Positions 1-5,374 of a stretch of 5,556 nt of DNA are shown here, in pieces. The stretch lies in assembly GCA_022360075.1 (NCBI GenBank), contig JAKSDN010001172.1, positions 1-5,556 on the forward strand. The letters are read 5' to 3'. Under the pieces are notes generated by a model that made no database searches, was not told the origin of the DNA, and worked only from the letters and a program-made list of their open reading frames with translations. How positions within the stretch are numbered: the stretch's first letter is position 1; every line of letters starts with the position of its first letter. The translations under genes were made by a program, and so were the position numbers. Origin of the DNA: Kiloniellales bacterium (GTDB lineage Bacteria; Pseudomonadota; Alphaproteobacteria; Kiloniellales; JAKSDN01).

Positions 1-1001
1 CGGCCCCAGCGCAGCGCGGCCGTCTGGACGGGCTTGTCCCAGTGCGCCTTCATCTCCGCGTCGAGCAGCGTGATCGTGATCGAGCAGCCGGCCATCTCCA
101 GCGAGGTGACGTAGTTGCCGACGAGCGAGCGCGAAACCGCCAGGCCCGCCTTCTCGGCGACGCGCAGGGCGGCGTCGTACATCAGGTAGAGCTCCATCAG
201 CGGCGTGCCGCCGAAGCCGTTGACCAGCAACAGCACCTCGCTGCCCTGGGACGGCTCAAGGTCCGCGGTGATCGCGCCGACGATGGTCTCGGTGATCTCG
301 TCGGCGCCGCTGAGCGTAACCCTTTGGCGGCCGGGCTCGCCGTGGATGCCGACGCCCATCTCCATCTCGTTCTCGGCGAGCGAGAAGGTCGGCTTGCCGG
401 CCGCCGGCACCGTGCAGCTCGTCAGCGCCACGCCCATCGAGCCGGTGGCCTTGTTGACCCGGTCGCCCAAGGCCTTGCAGGCGGCGAGATCGGCGCCCGC
501 TTCCGCGGCCGCGCCGACGATCTTCTCCACGACCAGCGTCCCGGCCACGCCGCGGCGGCCGGTGGTGAAGGTCGAATCCTCGACCGCGACGTCGTCGTTG
601 GTCAGCACCGTCGCGTGCTCGAGGTCCGACATGTCGCCCAGCATGTCGGCGGCCATCTCGAAGTTCATGACGTCGCCGGCATAATTCTTGACGATGAAGA
701 GCACGCCCGCGCCGCCGTCCACCGCCTGGGCGGCCGCCAGCATCTGGTCCGGAGTCGGCGAGGTGAAGACCTCGCCCGGACAGGCCGCGTCCAGCATGCC
801 GTGGCCGACGAAGCCCGCGTGCAAGGGCTCGTGTCCGGAGCCGCCGCCGGAGATCAGCGCGACCTTGCCCTGCACCGGCGCGTCGGCGCGGGTCACGAAG
901 GTCGGGTCGCTGTGAGCCTTGACGATATCGGCGTGAGCGGCGGCGAAGCCGCGCAGGCTCTCGCTCAAGACATCCTCGACCTGGTTGATCAGCTTCTTCA
1001 T
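1..1001 (-). CDS. dhaK: Dihydroxyacetone kinase subunit DhaK (C-terminal codon cut by window edge)
   Basis: I translated this frame directly; it stays open to the left edge. The protein begins MKKLINQVEDVLSE and reads 333 full codons, ending ALRWG plus a partial Arg codon. Known DhaK proteins end in a similar LNWGK-type tail, so only about one residue and the stop are missing. Visible motifs are GGGSGHEP at residues 52-59 (H57), NYAGD at 107-110 (D110), GRRGVAGT near 148-155, and GIHGEPG at 218-224. In the family, H220 forms the covalent hemiaminal with dihydroxyacetone, and H57 and D110 are the acid/base residues; all are kept. DhaK binds the substrate, while DhaL (PTS-dependent systems) or a fused domain supplies the phosphoryl donor; neither is visible here and may lie to the left. 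The chain is about 20 residues shorter than E. coli DhaK, apparently from a shorter stretch after the active-site His. The substrate could be another ketose such as erythrulose. The start is backed by a strong SD. Confidence 0.95.
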   Translation of the reverse strand, partial: MKKLINQVEDVLSESLRGFAAAHADIVKAHSDPTFVTRADAPVQGKVALISGGGSGHEPLHAGFVGHGMLDAACPGEVFTSPTPDQMLAAAQAVDGGAGVLFIVKNYAGDVMNFEMAADMLGDMSDLEHATVLTNDDVAVEDSTFTTGRRGVAGTLVVEKIVGAAAEAGADLAACKALGDRVNKATGSMGVALTSCTVPAAGKPTFSLAENEMEMGVGIHGEPGRQRVTLSGADEITETIVGAITADLEPSQGSEVLLLVNGFGGTPLMELYLMYDAALRVAEKAGLAVSRSLVGNYVTSLEMAGCSITITLLDAEMKAHWDKPVQTAALRWG

Positions 1002-1005
1002 GACG

Positions 1006-1014
1006 CTCCTCCCC
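1006..1014 (-). promoter_or_regulatory. Ribosome binding site of dhaK
   Basis: On the minus strand the sequence GGGGAGGAG sits 4 nt before the ATG at 1001-999. It is a purine-rich Shine-Dalgarno site and fixes the dhaK start. Confidence 0.75.
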
Positions 1015-1045
1015 ACGGCAGCGCGTTGACCGCGCGTTCGAATAC

Positions 1046-1060
1046 TAAACTAAACTAAAC
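1046..1060 (-). repeat. Three tandem GTTTA pentamers upstream of dhaK, candidate operator
   Basis: Read on the minus strand, the sequence is GTTTA three times in perfect tandem, followed by the degenerate unit GTATT. It stands out as an A/T-rich island in GC-rich flanks and lies about 45-60 bp upstream of the dhaK start, where a promoter or operator is expected. Several DeoR-family sugar regulators bind short tandem pentamer-like direct repeats, so a DeoR-type operator controlling dhaK is a reasonable inference. No regulator gene is visible in the window. It could also simply be the AT-rich core of the dhaK promoter. Confidence 0.45.
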
Positions 1061-1192
1061 TTCACCCGGCAACAAGCCAGCCGGCAACACCGGCAGAAGG
1101 ACCGCAAGCGATCATGGCACGTTGCGATCCGACGGGATTATGCTCAGATTATCTAGAACAAGCGCGCAGCGTCCGCTTCGCGAAAGTCGCAC

Positions 1193-1200
1193 AGGGAGGG
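1193..1200 (+). promoter_or_regulatory. Ribosome binding site of the serine hydrolase
   Basis: AGGGAGGG lies 7 nt upstream of the ATG at 1208. This is a good Shine-Dalgarno match and supports that start. Confidence 0.7.
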
Positions 1201-1207
1201 CCCAACC

Positions 1208-2377
1208 ATGACACTTCAGCAAACGATCGACGACGTCTTGAAAGCAGCCGCCGACGAAGGGGCCGTCCCTGGTGTCGTGGCCGCGGTCACCGATCGCGAC
1301 GGCCTGCTCTACGAAGGCGGCTTCGGCGAGCGCGTGCTCGGCAGCGGCACCGCCATGTCGTCGGACACCATCGTCTGGATCGCCTCCATGACCAAAGCGG
1401 TGACCGGCGCCGCCGCGATGCAGCTCGTCGAGCAGGGTAAGCTCGATCTGAACGCGCCGGCGAAGTCTGTCGTCCCCCATCTCGGCGAGGTCCAGGTCCT
1501 CGAAGGCTTCGACGACGCCGGCAAGCCGCGCACCCGGGCGCCCAAATCCGACATCACCCTGCGCCACCTGCTCACCCACACCGCCGGCTTCTCCTACGAG
1601 ATCTGGAACAACGACATCATCAAGTACCAGGAGTCCACCGGTACGCCGATGATCACCACCTGCGAGGACGCCGCCCTCACCACGCCGCTGCTGTTCGACC
1701 CCGGCACGCATTGGGACTACGGCATCAACATCGATTGGGCCGGCAAGATGGTCGAGGCGGTCTCGGGCCAGCGCCTGGGTGACTATATGAAGGCCAACAT
1801 CTTCACGCCGCTCGGCATGGACAACACGGCCTTCAAGATCACCGATGCGATGCGCACCCGCCTGGCCAAGATCCATCAGCGCGGCGATGACGACAGCTTC
1901 GAGGCGCTCGACCTCGAGATTCCCCAGGAGCCGGAGTTCGAGATGGGCGGCGGCGGGCTCTATTCCACCGTTGGCGATTACGCCAAGTTCATCCGCATGA
2001 TTCTGAACGAGGGCCAGGGCGAGAACGGCCGCGTTTTGAAGCCCGAGACGGTCGCGATGATGTCGAGCAACCAGATGGGCGAGCTCCGCGTTCAGGGCCT
2101 GCAGACAGCCATGCCGCCGCTCTCCAACGACGCCGAGTTCTTCCCCGGCATGCCCAAGACCTGGGGCCTCACCTTCATGATCAATGACGAGAAGGCGCCG
2201 ACCGGCCGTCCCGCCGGCAGCCTGGCCTGGGCCGGCCTCGCCAACTCCTACTACTGGATCGATCCGAAGAACGGCATTGGCGGCGCCTACGCCACCCAGA
2301 TCCTGCCCTTCGTCGACAAGAAGTCCCTGCCCCTCTACTTCGACTTCGAGAAGGCGGTCTACGACAACCTCCATTGA
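1208..2377 (+). CDS. Serine hydrolase, class C beta-lactamase/esterase family
   Basis: The 389-residue protein has the fold signatures of the beta-lactamase-related serine hydrolases (Pfam Beta-lactamase type, including esterases like EstB and D-aminopeptidases). The SxxK motif is S60-M-T-K63, in the context WIASMTKAVTGAAAMQLVEQ, and gives the nucleophile Ser60 and general base Lys63. LLTHTAGF at 121-128 is a family hallmark. The second motif tyrosine is probably Y171 in HWDYGIN, here YGI rather than the classical YxN. GGGGLYST at 247-254 and AWAGLANSYYWIDP at 340-353 follow; the latter replaces the KTG box with a WAG-type motif. No signal peptide or lipobox is visible, so the enzyme is probably cytoplasmic and more likely an esterase or amidase than a drug-resistance beta-lactamase. 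It is divergent from dhaK and seems to be a single transcription unit. The substrate is unknown. Confidence 0.9.
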   Translation: MTLQQTIDDVLKAAADEGAVPGVVAAVTDRDGLLYEGGFGERVLGSGTAMSSDTIVWIASMTKAVTGAAAMQLVEQGKLDLNAPAKSVVPHLGEVQVLEGFDDAGKPRTRAPKSDITLRHLLTHTAGFSYEIWNNDIIKYQESTGTPMITTCEDAALTTPLLFDPGTHWDYGINIDWAGKMVEAVSGQRLGDYMKANIFTPLGMDNTAFKITDAMRTRLAKIHQRGDDDSFEALDLEIPQEPEFEMGGGGLYSTVGDYAKFIRMILNEGQGENGRVLKPETVAMMSSNQMGELRVQGLQTAMPPLSNDAEFFPGMPKTWGLTFMINDEKAPTGRPAGSLAWAGLANSYYWIDPKNGIGGAYATQILPFVDKKSLPLYFDFEKAVYDNLH

Positions 2378-2391
2378 GGCTTTGCTTTTTC

Positions 2392-2404
2392 GGCGCTCCG
2401 CGCC
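2392..2404. repeat. Outer hairpin of left REP-like unit
   Basis: GGCGC-TCC-GCGCC forms a 5-bp GC stem 15 nt after the hydrolase stop. There is no U-run after it on the plus strand, so it is not a canonical intrinsic terminator. It mirrors the outer hairpin at 2517-2531 and is best read as the outer edge of the paired repeat. Confidence 0.5.
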
Positions 2405-2431
2405 AGCCCCCCTCCCGGCGCTTCGCACCGA

Positions 2432-2501
2432 CCTCCCCCTCTAGGGGGGAGGCTATAGAAGTACCGCGCCGCTTCTGCTCCCTCCCCCCTCGAGGGGGAG
2501 G
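2432..2501. repeat. Pair of inverted REP-like palindromes (REPIN-like)
   Basis: The 21-nt block at 2432-2452 is itself a hairpin: CCTCCCCC pairs with GGGGGAGG around a TCTAG loop. The block at 2481-2501, read on the opposite strand, matches it at 20 of 21 positions (TCTAG becomes TCGAG). The spacer also pairs in part: AGAAG at 2457-2461 with CTTCT at 2472-2476. So the whole stretch can fold as two small hairpins or one long one. Such GC-rich palindrome pairs are typical of dispersed REP/REPIN-type elements in proteobacterial gaps. It lies between two same-strand genes and may also attenuate transcription or protect RNA ends. Confidence 0.7.
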
Positions 2502-2516
2502 GCCGGGGTGGGGGGC

Positions 2517-2531
2517 GTCCGCGCAGCGGAC
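2517..2531. repeat. Outer hairpin of right REP-like unit
   Basis: GTCCGC-GCA-GCGGAC is a perfect 6-bp stem with a 3-nt loop, next to a G-rich run (2506-2515). In inverted orientation the order hairpin, C-run, inner palindrome matches the left unit, which supports a 140-bp composite element from 2392 to 2531. Confidence 0.55.
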
Positions 2532-2572
2532 AATAGAAGAACGAAAAGCCACTGGACCGGATAGCCGCAACC

Positions 2573-3055
2573 ATGCCACCCCCCGGTGATATCTACATCG
2601 ACGGCGATGCCTGCCCGGTGAAGCGCGAGGTCTACCGGGTGGCGGAGCGTCACGGCTTGACCGTGCACGTCGTCTCGAACGAGATCATCGCGCTACCGCG
2701 CGAGCCTTGGATCAAGCGGGTCGTGGTTGGCGCGGGCTTCGATGCCGCCGACGACTGGATCGCCGAGCGGGCGGGCTCCGGCGATATCGTCGTGACCGCC
2801 GACGTGCCGCTGGCGAGCCGCTGCGTGAAGGCCGGCGCCAGCGTCATCGCGCCGAACGGCCGCGCCTTCACCGAGCACTCGATCGGCATGGCGCTCGCCT
2901 CGCGCAACCTGATGCAGGAGCTGCGTGAAGCCGGGCAGGTCACGGGCGGCCCGAAAGCCTTCTCGCAGCGCGACCGCTCGGCCTTCCTCTCGGCCCTGCA
3001 CGAGGCGATCGAGCGCTTGAAGCGCGCCACGCCCGGCGCGAAGGATCAGTCGTAG
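2573..3055 (+). CDS. yaiI: YaiI/YqxD family protein (DUF188, UPF0178)
   Basis: This 160-residue protein has the usual length of the family and its hallmarks in order: [10 protein letters not shown] at 8-17, VVSNE at 33-37, [13 protein letters not shown] at 51-63, [14 protein letters not shown] at 71-84, and APNGRAFT at 93-100. The C-terminal part includes [20 protein letters not shown]. The conserved acidic residues (D10, D12, D77) fit a PIN-like nuclease-type fold, but the biochemical role of the family is not established. It is a soluble, cytoplasmic protein with no signal or membrane segment. The ATG at 2573 is chosen because it precedes the conserved N-terminal strand by only a few residues; the SD is weak. 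The gene follows the inverted REP-like element and its last 10 bp overlap the convergent cupin gene. Confidence 0.92.
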   Translation: MPPPGDIYIDGDACPVKREVYRVAERHGLTVHVVSNEIIALPREPWIKRVVVGAGFDAADDWIAERAGSGDIVVTADVPLASRCVKAGASVIAPNGRAFTEHSIGMALASRNLMQELREAGQVTGGPKAFSQRDRSAFLSALHEAIERLKRATPGAKDQS

Positions 3056-3351
3056 CCGAACAGCCAGCGCGTCGTGCCGCTATGGATGTTCTTCACCGAA
3101 TGCACGACGTCGCGCGGGATGAAGATTTCGTCGCCGGGCTCCGCGAGCAACGTCTCCGAACCGACCGTCAGCTCCAGCCGGCCCTCAGCGACAGTCACCA
3201 CCTCATTGGTCCGGTGCACGAAGTCGTTCCATTCCTGGCCCGGCGGGTCGACGAAGAGATGGCAGGAATAGCCCCGCCCACGCCAGTCGCGCTCGACGAT
3301 TTCGCGATTCACGGGCCGGTCGAACTTCTGCCGGATGACGGTCTCGGTCAT
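3046..3351 (-). CDS. Small single-domain cupin protein
   Basis: The 101-residue protein starts [10 protein letters not shown] at 3351. A longer frame reaches 3420, but the 3351 start has a textbook SD (AAGGAGG, 8 nt upstream), and the extension would run into a repeat element. The cupin motif 1 region aligns exactly in spacing as G38-x5-F44-x-H46-x3-E50-x6-G57, so the first of the usual metal-ligand histidines is Phe. Motif 2 is G73-x5-P79-x-D81-x2-H84-x3-N88. The ligand set left is H46, E50, H84. The domain is a single beta-barrel with no DNA-binding region. Function cannot be assigned; small cupins act as isomerases, dioxygenases, epimerases or ligand-binding proteins. It lies downstream of the SDR and PhyH genes on the same strand, so it may belong to that pathway, but a 204-bp repeat-bearing gap separates them. 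Confidence 0.88.
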   Translation of the reverse strand: MTETVIRQKFDRPVNREIVERDWRGRGYSCHLFVDPPGQEWNDFVHRTNEVVTVAEGRLELTVGSETLLAEPGDEIFIPRDVVHSVKNIHSGTTRWLFGYD

Positions 3352-3359
3352 GAGAGCTT

Positions 3360-3366
3360 CCTCCTT
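3360..3366 (-). promoter_or_regulatory. Ribosome binding site that fixes the cupin start
   Basis: On the minus strand, AAGGAGG lies 8 nt before the ATG at 3351-3349. It is the strongest SD in the window and argues for the short cupin form rather than the longer frame beginning at 3420. Confidence 0.8.
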
Positions 3367-3414
3367 ACCGACGTCCCAATGCAAAGCTCCGGTGGACCGT
3401 ACCGCCCCACGAAT

Positions 3415-3507
3415 CGTCATTGCGAGCCGGCGTCAGCCGGCGCGGCAATCCAGAGCCGCCGCTCGGGCAGCGGCCATCTGGATTGCTTCGCTGCGCTCGC
3501 AATGACG
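3415..3507. repeat. 93-bp near-palindromic intergenic repeat (CGTCATTGCGAG type)
   Basis: The element is bounded by a perfect 12-bp inverted repeat, CGTCATTGCGAG at 3415-3426 and CTCGCAATGACG at 3496-3507. Nested inside are GCAATCCAG (3445-3453) with CTGGATTGC (3478-3486), and a central hairpin GCCGCT/AGCGGC (3458-3463, 3469-3474). The right arm reads like a common form (TTGCTTCGCTGCG), while the left arm has an 18-nt segment (3427-3444) in place of 9 nt and carries its own small inverted repeat GCCGGC-GTCA-GCCGGC. The same type of palindrome recurs in gaps of many proteobacterial genomes. It holds no gene. It lies between the SDR and the cupin, so if those are co-transcribed it would fold in the mRNA. 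Confidence 0.8.
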
Positions 3508-3555
3508 GAACCTGCGAGCATGAGGCGCTTTCCTCACCTGCTCCTTCTTCGCCCC

Positions 3556-4299
3556 TCAATCGAGATGCAGCCCGCCGTTGATGTCGATGATCTCGCCGGT
3601 GATGAATCCGGCGAGGGGCGAGACCAGGAAGCGCACCACGTGGGCCACCTCTTCGGGCTCGCAAAAGCGCCGGACGGGGATCTGGGCCAGCATGGCCTGC
3701 CGCTGCGCCTCGTCGAGCTGCTCGGTGACCATGGGCGTCAATACATGGGCCGGCGCGATGCCGTTGACGGTGACGCCGTCGCCCGCCGCCTCGCGCGCCA
3801 GCGAGAAGGTGAGCGCCGCCAGCCCGCCCTTGGACGCGGTATAGGCGGTGCCGGCGGTCAAGCCGCCGCTCTTCATGGCCAGCGAGCAGAGATTGACGAT
3901 GCGGCCCCAGCCCGCGGCCCTCATGCCCGGCAACCACTCCCGGCTCAGGTAGAAGGCGCCGTCCAGGTTGACCGCCATCAGGCGCCGCCATTCCGCGGGC
4001 TCCGTCGCCGCCGTCTTGTTGTTGGACAGGATGCCCGCGTTGTTGATCAGCACGGCGACATCGCCGTGATCGCGCCGGACCTGCGCGCAGGCCGAGGCGA
4101 CGGCGTCGGGATCGCTGACGTCGAGCAGAAGCGGTGCCGCCCCGGCCCCGACTTCCCGCACGGCGGCTTCGAGCTTCACGCCGTCCAGATCGGCCAGGAC
4201 CACACGCAGGCCGTCGGCCGCCAGCACCTTGCAGGTTGCCAGGCCGACGCCACCGGCAGCCCCGGTCACCAGCGCCAGCTTGCCGTTCAGGGATTCCAT
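3556..4299 (-). CDS. Short-chain dehydrogenase/reductase (SDR, classical type)
   Basis: This 247-residue protein has the normal length for a classical SDR. Motifs in order: cofactor-binding TGAAGGVG at 12-19; D37 at the end of the second strand (VVLADLD), which favours NAD(H) over NADP(H); LLLDVSD at 57-63; NNAG at 86-89; and the catalytic tetrad N111, S139, Y153, K157 (YTASK). The C-terminus, FITGEIIDINGG, is typical. It would reduce or oxidise a carbonyl/alcohol; FabG-like and sugar or polyol dehydrogenases share this architecture, so the substrate is open. The ATG at 4299 is preceded by AAGGGGG with a 6-nt spacer. The frame stays open far upstream, through the neighbouring oxygenase gene, but that is an out-of-frame shadow and not a fusion. 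It follows the PhyH gene by 23 bp, so the two are almost certainly co-transcribed. Confidence 0.93.
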   Translation of the reverse strand: MESLNGKLALVTGAAGGVGLATCKVLAADGLRVVLADLDGVKLEAAVREVGAGAAPLLLDVSDPDAVASACAQVRRDHGDVAVLINNAGILSNNKTAATEPAEWRRLMAVNLDGAFYLSREWLPGMRAAGWGRIVNLCSLAMKSGGLTAGTAYTASKGGLAALTFSLAREAAGDGVTVNGIAPAHVLTPMVTEQLDEAQRQAMLAQIPVRRFCEPEEVAHVVRFLVSPLAGFITGEIIDINGGLHLD

Positions 4300-4305
4300 T
4301 GGCTG

Positions 4306-4312
4306 CCCCCTT
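4306..4312 (-). promoter_or_regulatory. Ribosome binding site of the SDR
   Basis: AAGGGGG on the minus strand, 6 nt before the ATG at 4299-4297. It lies inside the 23-bp gap after the PhyH stop and supports separate translation of the SDR. Confidence 0.65.
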
Positions 4313-4322
4313 TCGGGCTCGG

Positions 4323-5186
4323 TCAACCCGAAGTGAGTCGGCCTGACCGACCGCGATCCCGCGTCCAGACCACGGGGAACCAGTCCTCGCGCATCCGATC
4401 GCCGGGCTCGAGTCCGATGCCGGGATAGGGCGGCGAGGTCACGCCGGGACGCGCCGCGAAGCGAACGTCGTCGCCCAGCCAGCGCGTGGCGAAGCCACGG
4501 CGACGGCTCCGCGCCGTATTGCCCGGCGCGCCGTGCAGCGTCAGGAAGTGGAATAGGATCGCGTCGCCCGGCTCGAGCGACCAGGACAGCAGGCGATGCT
4601 CGTTCCGCGCCGCGTCGATGTCCGGCACCGGATCGAAGCCCTCGGAGCCGTAGTCGTAGTCGCGCCCCTCCTCGAAGGTGCGGGGGTAGTAGAGCTTGCC
4701 CCAGCGGTGCGAGCCAGCCACGAACTCCGGGCAGACCGCCTGCGGCACCGGATCGAGCGCCAGCCAGAGGCTGATCACCTGATCGCCCTCGACGCAGTAG
4801 TAAGGCATGTCGTGGTGCCAGGGCGTGCGCTTGGCCGTGCCGGGCTCCTTGATCAGGACGTGCTCGTGAAAGATCTGCACCGCAGAGGCGCCCATGAAGC
4901 GCGCCGCGATCGCCGCCGCCGGCGACTCCAGGACGAAGTCCCGGTACTCGGCGATGCGCTGCCAGTTGCAATAGTCCTCGAAGAAGCGGCCGGCGCCGAC
5001 GCCCTGCCTGTGCTCCGCCGCCCAGGGGCCGGGCTCGCACATGTTACGCTCGACGCCGTTGCGCAGCCGCGCCACCCAGCCGGCATCGAAGGCGCCGCGC
5101 AGGCAGAGCGCGCCGTCGGTTCGGTAAGCCGCGACCTCGTCATCGCCGATCCCGACGAACCCCGGATTCTCTGCCTTCGCTTCCAT
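4323..5186 (-). CDS. Phytanoyl-CoA dioxygenase (PhyH) family Fe(II)/2-oxoglutarate oxygenase
   Basis: The protein is 287 residues from MEAKAENPGF, a usual length for PhyH-family enzymes. The N-terminal helix-turn region includes YRTDGALCLRGAFDAGWVARLR (21-42), a family signature. The iron-binding facial triad is H124-x-D126 in TPWHHDMPYY and H218 in LTLHGAPGN; one of the arginines at 226-230 (RSRRR) would bind 2-oxoglutarate. Other matches are WLALDPV (141-147), the region CPEFVAGSH at 152-160, and LEPGDAILFH at 204-213. It would hydroxylate a small molecule or acyl chain using O2 and 2-oxoglutarate; the family is broad and no substrate can be named. The frame extends to 5381, but that stretch lacks family sequence; Met at 5186 is preferred although its SD is weak (GAGAG 10 nt upstream; a better AAGGAG lies 21 nt away). 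It is the first gene of the minus-strand group with the SDR. Confidence 0.93.
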   Translation of the reverse strand: MEAKAENPGFVGIGDDEVAAYRTDGALCLRGAFDAGWVARLRNGVERNMCEPGPWAAEHRQGVGAGRFFEDYCNWQRIAEYRDFVLESPAAAIAARFMGASAVQIFHEHVLIKEPGTAKRTPWHHDMPYYCVEGDQVISLWLALDPVPQAVCPEFVAGSHRWGKLYYPRTFEEGRDYDYGSEGFDPVPDIDAARNEHRLLSWSLEPGDAILFHFLTLHGAPGNTARSRRRGFATRWLGDDVRFAARPGVTSPPYPGIGLEPGDRMREDWFPVVWTRDRGRSGRLTSG

Positions 5187-5374
5187 GGACCAAACGCTCT
5201 CGCGCCTCTCCTTCTTCTGTCGCACAGTGCTAACAGATCGTCGGCTTTCCGAACATCGCCAAAGTCGCGCCGAAAGGTCCGCAGCGTCGCTCGCGGCGCT
5301 CAACCTGACCCGGTTGACGCAACCGTCCAGCTCGGCCATGAGGTTGCCGCAGCCCGCCTTTGCCAGAGATCGCC
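5187..5374. promoter_or_regulatory. Divergent intergenic region between the PhyH and HAD genes
   Basis: This 188-bp gap must carry promoters in both directions. On the plus strand, TTGACG at 5314-5319 resembles a -35 box, but the hexamer 17 nt further (CATGAG) is a poor -10. An imperfect hairpin AGCGTCGC-TC-GCGGCGCT lies at 5283-5300 with no T-run, so it is not a terminator. I see no confident minus-strand promoter and no RNA gene. Confidence 0.3.

Larger units (their letters stand above)
1002..1207. promoter_or_regulatory. Divergent intergenic region between dhaK and the serine hydrolase gene
   Basis: This 206-bp gap separates two divergently transcribed genes, so it must hold promoters for both. 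Besides the GTTTA array, it has a second A/T-rich patch near 1136-1155. That patch carries a direct repeat, GATTAT at 1136-1141 and again at 1147-1152, followed by TATCTA. A possible -35 (TTGCGA at 1122-1127) lies 19 nt upstream of the second GATTAT. This is suggestive of the hydrolase promoter but too degenerate to call firmly. Confidence 0.35.

Noticed and set aside
42..1058. 338-residue plus-strand open frame over the dhaK region
   Set aside because: It is antisense to dhaK, whose conserved catalytic motifs are all readable on the minus strand; the Arg/His/Ala-rich translation is typical of a GC-rich shadow frame.
2392..2404. Intrinsic terminator after the serine hydrolase
   Set aside because: A GC hairpin is present, but there is no T-run after it on the plus strand; the T-run at 2386-2390 precedes it.
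1112..2428. 438-residue minus-strand open frame over the serine hydrolase
   Set aside because: It is the antisense shadow of a gene with clear family motifs; its composition (Gly/Arg/Leu/Val-rich, no domain recognised) reflects codon bias on the other strand.
3352..3420. 23-residue N-terminal extension of the cupin
   Set aside because: The strong SD at 3360-3366 points to the 3351 start, and the longer frame starts inside the dispersed palindrome.
3082..4428. 448-residue plus-strand open frame across cupin, repeat and SDR
   Set aside because: It crosses two recognisable minus-strand genes and an intergenic palindrome, with no known domain of its own.
3556..5040. Possible fusion of an upstream domain to the SDR (continuous 494-codon frame)
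   Set aside because: The part upstream of 4299 is an out-of-frame reading of the PhyH gene; the SDR has its own SD and ATG at the expected N-terminus.
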